Origin: Prosopocoilus inquinatus
Taxonomy: Eukaryota; Arthropoda; Insecta; Coleoptera; Lucanidae
Length of the DNA: 64,000 nucleotides
Assembly (NCBI GenBank): GCA_036172665.1
Contig: CM069872.1
Location: 49,028,101 to 49,092,100 of the forward strand
Direction of reading: 5' to 3'
Positions 56,951-64,000 of this stretch are shown in pieces. Both the position numbers and the translations under genes were made by a program. The notes under the pieces are model-generated. The model did not search any database. It was given only the letters and a program-made list of their open reading frames with translations, and was not told where the DNA came from. Position 1 is the first letter of the stretch; every line of letters begins with the position of its first letter.

Positions 56951-59020
56951 CTAATTTAAAATGATAGCCAACCTATTAACAAAAAATCATGACAAATAAA
57001 TAATAAGGAATGGTTTATATATTGTTGACGGTCGATACAGGGTGAACCGAAATATATATCACGTTAGAAATAACCGTAACAGTAGATTGTGTAATTCCAT
57101 GAACCTGCAAGTCTTTTTGCCGTTCCTAACAAGCCTGGACTTACTAATTTTACGTGTAGCTGATGTTTTTTTTTTCCTTTAATTTAGTTAAATGTGAAAC
57201 GCATAAAGAGCTCCCCTTTTTATTTACAAGTAAGCACTTAACCTTTGTCTTTTCCTGTGCATTTCTAAGCAGAAACGTCCTAAATAATTAACTTCCGCCC
57301 AAACAAAAAAGAAAAGTAAGAAAAAAAATGTCGCGTTAATTAATTTTTCGCCCTCCATCTCCCTTTAATTATGTACACTTATTCATCTCCGAAAAACGTC
57401 TCCGGTCCTTTGTCACCGGGAAGTTTAATTAATTCGGTGCCCGTGTGTGCGGCGGCGGCGGCGGCGGCAGCGGCCTTCATCACCATGCGAAGAGCCTGCG
57501 CCCATCCGAGTGCAGTCCCCAACGTATCCTTCTTTTTCGTACGTGTTCTTCGACAAACACTCGCAAAAATGCCACCCGCATATAAATGATCTCCGTCTTT
57601 CAACAAGGTCAGCTTTGATTTGCCTCGTCTCCACCACCGTCGCCTCTTTCCATCACGCTCCCGGTTATTCCGGTAATGAAATTAGTTTGCGGAAATTTCG
57701 AGTGCGAAATTTGTTGGGCTTTAGAATTTTACGCTCGCTCGTTACGGACGTAAGCAAATAGAGTGCACTACGTGGTTTCCACTGATTTGTGTACTTTACT
57801 TTACATTTTCTTCGGCGACGAGGGAAGTCGGAAATTATTCCGAGGAAATGACTTTGGATTTTTAGTACTATTATTTTTAAATAAACACGTACCGCCTAGA
57901 ACAGATCATTCCTTTAAAAAAAGAAACTGCTGTTCACACTCAGCCCTCTAAATAACCAGGAGAGTTTGATTCTATTTTTAAAAAGCCAGCGCATCACCAA
58001 CTCGACACCATCACGCCAACCTAATTATAATTAACTCGAACCCTCAATGAAGTATAACGCAGAACATGCCGGAGTTAATGATGATGAAAAGAGCGGCGGG
58101 GCTGTTAACTAAGGCGATTCGGGCGCACTTCCGAATTTTAATTCGGGCCGCTCGTAAAAGCGAACGTTTTTTGACGAATTGCACGGTCCGGACCTTGGCC
58201 TTCCCCCTGGGGCCCGTCATAATCATTCAACTCTCGCCCGTCAACGTCCAAAAACACGCTTGATATTGTGCGAAGACACGGCCGCTTATTAAAATGTCGT
58301 TAATCTTTGTGTTCGTTAATTTGATGGAGCTGGGAACAGACGCTCTTTTTTATTCATCGCCATTTCAGGACGCAAGTTTGAACATTGAGAAGATTTCGTA
58401 GCGTTGCATTCTTTTTGAATTCTGTAACTATTACCAAAAGACGATGAGTGAAACAATGGCGGCGGCGGCAGAATCTGAGATATGGAGGAACACCTACCTA
58501 ATTCTGGAAGACTTTGCGCATAACTGAACAAACATTGAAAGATGCAGTGGTATCATCAAGAAGACAATCAAAAGTAAGATGGCCTAAAGAAGAAGTCGGA
58601 GCGAGCAGTTGTCCTGAAGATATTGGCTAAAATACCTAGGAACGTAACCAAACCAAACCGACCACCAAAAAGTTAGACCTCCAAATCACGAGAGGAAGCA
58701 AGGAGGGAAGACTGAAATAAGTAAAACAAACCCCGAGCCTTTTACAACGAAGAAGAAGAAAAAAGTTCCGCAAGGTTTTCTTTTTGTGATAAGAACACGA
58801 AGGAAAAGTTGGAGCGAGAACAAGTCGTGACGATTAGAAAGATTTGGCCTCACCGGAAATCCTGAACGGTTTCACGAACTCTCTCTTCGAAGTTCTTTTC
58901 AACTTTTCCTCACGGAACATGTTCGCTATGGGTCTCGTGGTCATGTTCAGCCTTACATTAAATGAAACAAAAATTGTGTCAAATGGACTTCTTCTGGAAT
59001 ACCTAGTGTAAGCAAGACGG
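56951..59020. other. unique sequence with CpG-rich core, no supported gene
   Basis: A GCG repeat lies at 57449-57470 inside frames that are open on both strands (poly-Ala either way). One plus frame from 57371 ends near a weak donor. No domain or acceptor supports an exon. The tract 57990-58320 is GC-balanced and non-repetitive. Confidence 0.4.
57449..57470. repeat. (GGC)n microsatellite
   Basis: Seven GGC triplets, continuing imperfectly as GCAGCGGCC. Confidence 0.95.
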
Positions 59021-59357
59021 AAAGATTTCAATCAGTAAAACCAACCTCAAGTCTTTTAAACAAAGAAGAAGAAAAGTAGTCCTGCAAGGTTCTCTTCCAT
59101 GATGTTGGAAATTAAGGATTAGTTCTGCCTCACTATTTCCGGCGAAACCAAATCAACTAATCCTTAATTTCCAACATCATGAAAGAGAACCTTGCAGGAC
59201 TACTTTTCTTTATTTTTGTTTTAAAGACTTGAGGTCGGTTTTACTGATTGAAATCTTTAAAACAAAGAAAAAGAAAAGTAGTCCTGCAAGGTTCTCTTCC
59301 ATGATGTTGGAAATTAAGGATTAGTTGATTTGGTTTCGCCGAAAATAGTGAGGCAGA
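59021..59357. repeat. long palindrome with a third inverted copy
   Basis: The arm 59021-59124 is inverted at 59155-59257 around a 30-base loop, about 104 bp per arm with few mismatches. A third copy (about 59258-59357), including the loop sequence inverted, follows at once, so 59125-59257 also pairs with 59258-59357. RNA or single-stranded DNA here would form very stable hairpins. Confidence 0.92.
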
Positions 59358-60540
59358 GCTGTCGAAAGAAAAGGCTATGAATCCAGTTCGTCATACTTTG
59401 AAATAGAATGTTCAAAGGTGCAATCACAAAGAAACCAGGAGAGAAGAAACTCAAAACAGAACCAAACACGCAAAAAGAAGTTGAAATGAAGAAACTAAAT
59501 GGCCACCAGATCGACACCCAAAGAGACGCAGACGGGAGAACAGATGGGCCCCCAACTTATGTTTTGCGTGATTCTTTCTGGTGATGTTGAAAATGAACAG
59601 TTAATTGATTTGGTTTCGTTGGAAACCATGAGGCAGAGGTGTCAAAAGACAAAGCATACACCCAACGTACCAAAATTTGAAATTAATTGTTGAAAGATAC
59701 AATGAAGAAGAAACCAAAAGGGAAGGAAACTAAAAGAAAATCAAGAACACGAAGAAGAAGTTGGAACGAACACCTATGATGGTCAAATTAGACAGAAATG
59801 AAAAACTAAATGACCGCCAGATCAACACCCAATGAGATGGGAGAACAGATGGACATTCAACTTAAAGTTTTGCAAGATTCTTTGTGGCGATGCGATGTTG
59901 GAAACGAGCAGTTAATTTGATATCATTGGAAACCGTGGGACAAAGGTGTCAAAAGGAATCAAAGCTATGCATCCAACTTACCAGAGTTTGAACGAAGCAC
60001 GGAAAAGAAGTCGGAACGAACAAAACGAATAAAAGCAGAAAAGTCAAATGAATAAAACAAACCTCAGGCTTTTCGCATCGAGGAAAAAGAAAAATTGTGT
60101 CAAGAGACAAAGCATACACCCAACTTACCAAAGCTTAAAATTAAATGTTGAAAGATACAATCGAGAAGAAACCAAAAGGGAAGGAAACCAACAGAATATC
60201 AAGATCACGTAGAAGAAGTTGGAACGAACACCTATCATGGTCAAATTGGTGAGAAGTGAAAAACTTAATGACCGCCAGATCGACACCCTAAGAGATGGGA
60301 GATGGACTAAATGTTTTGTAAGATTCTTTTTGGCGATGTTGGAAATGATTGATTTCATTGGAAACCGTGAGGCAAAGGTGTCAAAAGGAGTCAAAGCTAT
60401 GCATCCGACCTACCAAAGTTTGAAAGAAGCACGGAAAAGAAGTTGAAACGAACAAAACGAATAAGAACAGAAGGATCAAATGAATAAAACAAACGTCAGG
60501 GTTTTCACATCGAGGAAAAAGATAAGATTCTTTTTGGTGA
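59358..60540. repeat. A-rich tandem repeat, ~300-bp unit
   Basis: GATGTTGxAAATGA...TTGGAAACC(A/G)TGAGGCA blocks are at about 59583, 59889 and 60334, with an earlier relative at 59302. Also shared are GAACACCTATxATGGTCAAATT, ATGACCGCCAGATC(A/G)ACACC and AAAGCTATGCATCC. Confidence 0.85.
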
Positions 60541-61489
60541 TTAATGGAAGTGCGTAATTATTTATATTGGATTCACCAGAAATCGTGGAAATTCACTTAG
60601 CCCGAACCACCTTGTCCACACCATCGTGTTTGCTTGATTCACCCTTTAACTGGATAAGGAAAATAAACCTTCTTTAAGCGAGGCTTCAGTGATTATTTTT
60701 TATAATCTAAAAATTGGAGTTCACGTGAGAGAGTATCAGTGGAAATGATATTTGATTGTTTCGTTTTTCCATCAGGAATAATTTTCCTGATTTCAGGGGT
60801 AAATAAATCTCGACCTCTCCCACACATAGTCGTTTACGTATCATCATTAATAAATACTTATCGATCTGCTTCCATAAACTTGGCGCGCTGTACTTGTTAT
60901 TCTTTACTTTCCTGCCTCATTAAATTCCACCTCTGCCGAAAATTCGAACGGAAAATATTCCAGAGAGAACGAAATCACGCCATTTATTCATTGTAATAAA
61001 TGACCAGGTTGAAGAAGTCGGTTCTCCTGCCCGAGTTAATGAAGCCTACGTTCGGCTGGGGGATGGGGTCGGCGGGGGGGCGAGGCTGGCGGGCGCTTTG
61101 TGTAGGTTTTGCGTTAAATTTCGTATTAAATATCCTTCTCGTCTCTTTTGTTCCGTCGCTGGGGGTGGTTCAATATGAGCTCGTTAATATTAAGTCGCTG
61201 CAGCAATATCTCCCGTCAGTATTACTACAGGTAAATTAATGGCAAACAACAAAACACTCCGCTCTGTGCTAATATTGTCTTTTTGCGCGGCCTTGTTTGC
61301 TGTTATTTTAACTGAGGGACTTTATTATTCGGTTGTCACGTCTGGCAGGCACTTCCTACACCCCCATTATTGTCTCACCGCTCGAAATTAAGCCGACGGA
61401 GACAGCTATTGATTTCCACACGCATTCAAACATGCGTCTGCTCTTTATTTAGACCGACTTTTTCCCCTCCGAGGAACGCTTGTTTTGAG
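60541..61489. other. unique sequence with GC-balanced tract, no supported gene
   Basis: The tract 60880-61210 is non-repetitive and CpG-bearing with a poly-G run near 61072. Candidate conserved non-coding DNA. Confidence 0.45.
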
Positions 61490-62600
61490 CGGAAATCAGG
61501 AATTTGTTTGTATAAAATTCCGTTAGATGGCGCACCCCACAATAAAAACCAAGGTTGGTAGAGCTGGATTGTGTATTAGAAGGTTGCCTTCGTCCAGAGA
61601 CGAGGGTTTGGATACGTTACTCGTTACGTCACGTCACGTAATAAATTCCACTGAGAATATTAATCAGGTTTTTATAATCTAAAAGACCACAAAATTGTTT
61701 TTAGTTACTTTTGCGGGGGGGGGGGGGGAGATAAGGATCAAATTACTCGTTTAAATGGGAACGAGGCAACCTGCTAGACGCAACATCACTTTTATCAACC
61801 TTGATAAAAACATAAATCGAGACAGGTTAAGAATTGTTATCCTTTGGTAGGCATGCCTTTGTTACCTACCTGACATTAGGAAATACGTACAAAATTAATT
61901 GCATCGAATTACGTTAGATGGTGCTTTGTGTTTCGTCACACGACGCCGATCGGGTGAAATTAATAATGGCGTTTTCGATTTATTGCTGTACAGCATTTTA
62001 ATCTTGTTTGAATATTATTATTATAGAAAGAGACGGAGGTACTCAAGGGAGAACTCTAAAGCAATAAATCGTAATGTCCCTGTATTTCAATTATCTTCTA
62101 GTTTTTTTTTTCTAAGGTACAATTGAAAAACGTTTTTGAGATTATTTCTTCCGTTTATACTGACTGTTAGATGGCTCTGAGCTCTTGCCTCCCGATATTA
62201 AATTAAACACCGGGCGCAGAGAAACGAAGATTTCGAATTTTCGGGCAATGCTGTACGTTGATTTTTAATTAAATTAATTTTTTTTTTGAGGGTCTGCCAG
62301 GAATGAAACTGAAACGACGAGTATTATTTAGGCAAAGCAGCCTGATTGTCTAACATTTTTTAGAAACAAATTTACAGTACTTTTTCTTGTAATACATAAG
62401 AAGAATGAAAGCAGGAAAAATGCCGCTTCTTCATCGTCACGGTATTAAAAATTATTTCAGGGGTTTTCAGAAATATTTTCCTCACGTTTGAACGTGAAAT
62501 TATTTTCTTATTTAATTAATCTCTTTTCTGCTAATCAGAAAATGAGCAGAAAATTATATATGCGGAGTTCCGCCAGATGGCAGCCTGTTTCTTATATCGC
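61490..62600. repeat. highly diverged repeats with TTAGATGGCGC motif
   Basis: GTTAGATGG(C/T)GC or close is at about 61522, 61913, 62167 and 62573 (CCAGATGGCAGC), preceded in three copies by GGAAAT...AAAATT...TTCCG-type sequence. A poly-G run lies at about 61713-61727. Divergence is high, so unit edges cannot be set by eye. Confidence 0.5.
61550..61586. repeat. 37-bp dispersed repeat, inverse of 39560-39596
   Basis: Reads CAAGGTTGGTAGAGCTGG...TAGAAGGTTG, the inverse of the copy at 39560 with one mismatch. Confidence 0.9.
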
Positions 62601-62826
62601 GTCACAAATTTAAGGCTGCAAGATTGTTAAGGGAAATTGAGCTTCTAACGAACCTGTCAAACGACAGCGAAACGTTGAAATCTGCGACGTTTAAGCTATT
62701 CTTGAAAAGATTACAATAAGTTTGTTTGTTTTTATACAAACTTTCGTGACAGAAGATTCTGGTTTAATAATGAAAATTTCGTCTAAAATTGCAAGACACT
62801 GATTTTTTTTTTTTTTTAGATTAAGC

Positions 62827-62920
62827 GTGAGAGCAAGAGATTATTATACTTCAATAGCGAAAATTAATTTTGAGGTTCCTCAGGGAAGCATTTTAGGACC
62901 GATATTATGTTTCAATGGTG
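62827..62920 (+). pseudogene. LINE reverse transcriptase fragment
   Basis: The plus strand encodes INFEVPQGSILGPILCF, the GVPQGSILGPxLF block of non-LTR reverse transcriptases. The frame then leaves the family (no INDL, no FADD), and upstream is a T17 tract ending TTTAG. A short dead fragment. Confidence 0.65.
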
Positions 62921-63342
62921 CTTCTAACGAACGAAACAAGCGAAGATATTCTATTCCATTACCTAAAAAAATTCTTCCTAGCCATCTTCCTGTCTGTTTC
63001 TCCTTCCCAATCAAATACAAATTGTGAAATAACAGTATGGAATCCGCATCAAATTATTTAATTTAAAAAAATTATTCAAGACAGTCAGCTGAGAATAATG
63101 ATAAATCTAATTAATAATAATTTAGCGTCTAATGTAAATATTATCTGTAAAGAAACAGTTGAATGTTGAAAGTTTATTGATTTAAATAGATTGATTGTCG
63201 TTCTAGTTTTCGTGCATTTAGAAAGTTACTGCTACAAGAAACCTTGCAATCAGGAGACCTAATTGTGACAGTTCGGGCAAGTCACCTTGCAGCCACTTTT
63301 TTGGCCTAAAATAAAAGAACCTGGTCAGGTCTGTTTGAGTTC
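62921..63342. other. AT-rich unique sequence
   Basis: No further LINE domain or gene recognised. Confidence 0.5.
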
Positions 63343-63420
63343 TTGCTGAGTAGGCCCCGGATAGGGCGAAACAGCTGTACATGGGATGGTCAGGAGGTCC
63401 ACTGCAACCGAAACTGACTT
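63343..63420 (+). ncRNA. degenerate hammerhead-like motif, relative of 49855
   Basis: The plus strand reads UUCUUG-CUGAGUA, stem II GCCC...GGGC, GAAAC, AGCUGUA, CAUGGGAUGG, then CTGCAACCGAAACTGACTTG. It aligns with the 49855 motif along its length, including the identical GAAACAGCUGUAC. The core reads CUGAGUA instead of CUGANGA and stem I pairs poorly, so it is probably a dead copy. Confidence 0.5.
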
Positions 63421-64000
63421 GCAATAATTTTTTTATGACGTCGTCATAAGTACATCCTTCGAACCAATCAGACTTAAATATTTCATTTCTTGTTAGGCTT
63501 CACAATGATCAAAAATTACCATCTTATGCCGCGCTGATTTTCATTCCAATATTTGTTGGGCCGGCGAAAGTTAAATGGGGGTCTGAGCACAGTTTTCTGT
63601 CCGCTTGCTGACGTCAGCGTTTTCTTTTGTCAAGGTTTGCAGCTGCGAGTGTTCTTCAAGCAAAGACCGAACATTTTCTGTGAATTAGTTTCAATTCCTT
63701 GCGCAACATGAACTTGGGTCGCTTCTTTTTCTCAATTGAAGTAATAAATTTTGTTGTACAGAATTTTGGGTTCTTACTGAATGATTTTTTGCAGAAATCT
63801 AACTAGTAAGCAGCCAAAACTACGATTAAACTAATCGAAGACTTCCAGGTAAGCATTCCAGCGATCATTTTTTATTACATTTTTCACTGGAAACCTTACA
63901 TAGTATCACGATTGCGGGTTATTTCTCTAATAATTAGGGTTGGTCAGCCTGAATACTCACCTGACACTCTTTTGCCTCAATAAACAACGAAAACGCCCTC
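63421..64000. other. unique sequence to window end
   Basis: Contains a palindromic ATGACGTCGTCAT near 63435 and TGACGTCA at 63609-63616. No gene recognised. Confidence 0.5.

Noticed and set aside
57371..57606. poly-alanine exon of a transcription factor
   Set aside because: GCG repeats give poly-Ala on both strands. No acceptor, good donor or DNA-binding domain.

Overview
This is eukaryotic nuclear DNA, most likely from an insect and plausibly a beetle. The composition is AT-rich. There is one intron-split gene of an insect-type Ly6 family with a 50-bp intron. Many short TIR elements are present with TTA/TAA target duplications, along with LINE reverse-transcriptase debris, a tRNA-derived SINE, and unique CpG-bearing tracts that look like non-coding DNA of a gene desert. 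The species call is inference.

The only gene I can support is on the minus strand at 11023-12228. It has three exons with consensus splice sites and encodes a 154-residue secreted, probably GPI-anchored Ly6/uPAR (three-finger) protein. It has a signal peptide, ten extracellular cysteines, the C-terminal C-x4-C-N signature and a hydrophobic tail. Its second intron carries a MITE-like element and a SINE.

Most of the rest is local tandem duplication. More than fifteen unrelated arrays with units of about 36 to 635 bp occupy 0.7-1.9, 4.4-5.9, 8.1-9.9, 13.9-15.2, 17.1-17.9, 19.3-19.8, 20.7-22.4, 24.6-25.9, 26.5-27.4, 29.5-30.4, 30.7-32.1, 33.3-34.1, 34.7-37.3, 45.9-47.3, 48.9-49.2, 50.0-52.4, 54.1-56.9 and 59.0-60.5 kb. 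Four of the A-rich/T-rich arrays share the AAAACAAAAGA / TCTTTTGTTTT word. Between the arrays lie unique tracts, some CpG-rich (6.1-6.7, 7.1-7.3, 15.8, 22.4-24.4, 28.2-29.3, 34.2-34.6, 38.6-39.3, 57.3-58.3, 60.7-61.5 kb), where I see no convincing exon.

Mobile DNA includes PIF/Harbinger-like MITEs (14526-14673, 36361-36513 and 39740-39867 have clear 3-bp target duplications), a nested MITE pair at 10281-10531, and a 2.2-kb foldback element at 40959-43187 with 769-bp arms. A TIR element rich in ACGTCA lies at 43769-44240, and two LINE reverse-transcriptase fragments lie at 18.6-18.85 and 62.8-62.9 kb. The most interesting signal is a set of hammerhead-ribozyme-like motifs. One at 49855-49917 (minus) is nearly complete, and two degenerate relatives lie at 4920-4964 (minus) and 63343-63420 (plus). 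They resemble the short-stem-III hammerheads known from Penelope-like retroelements.

Most open frames in the window are by-products of tandem repeats whose period is a multiple of three, or of strand-asymmetric A-rich/T-rich DNA, and they are not annotated as genes.
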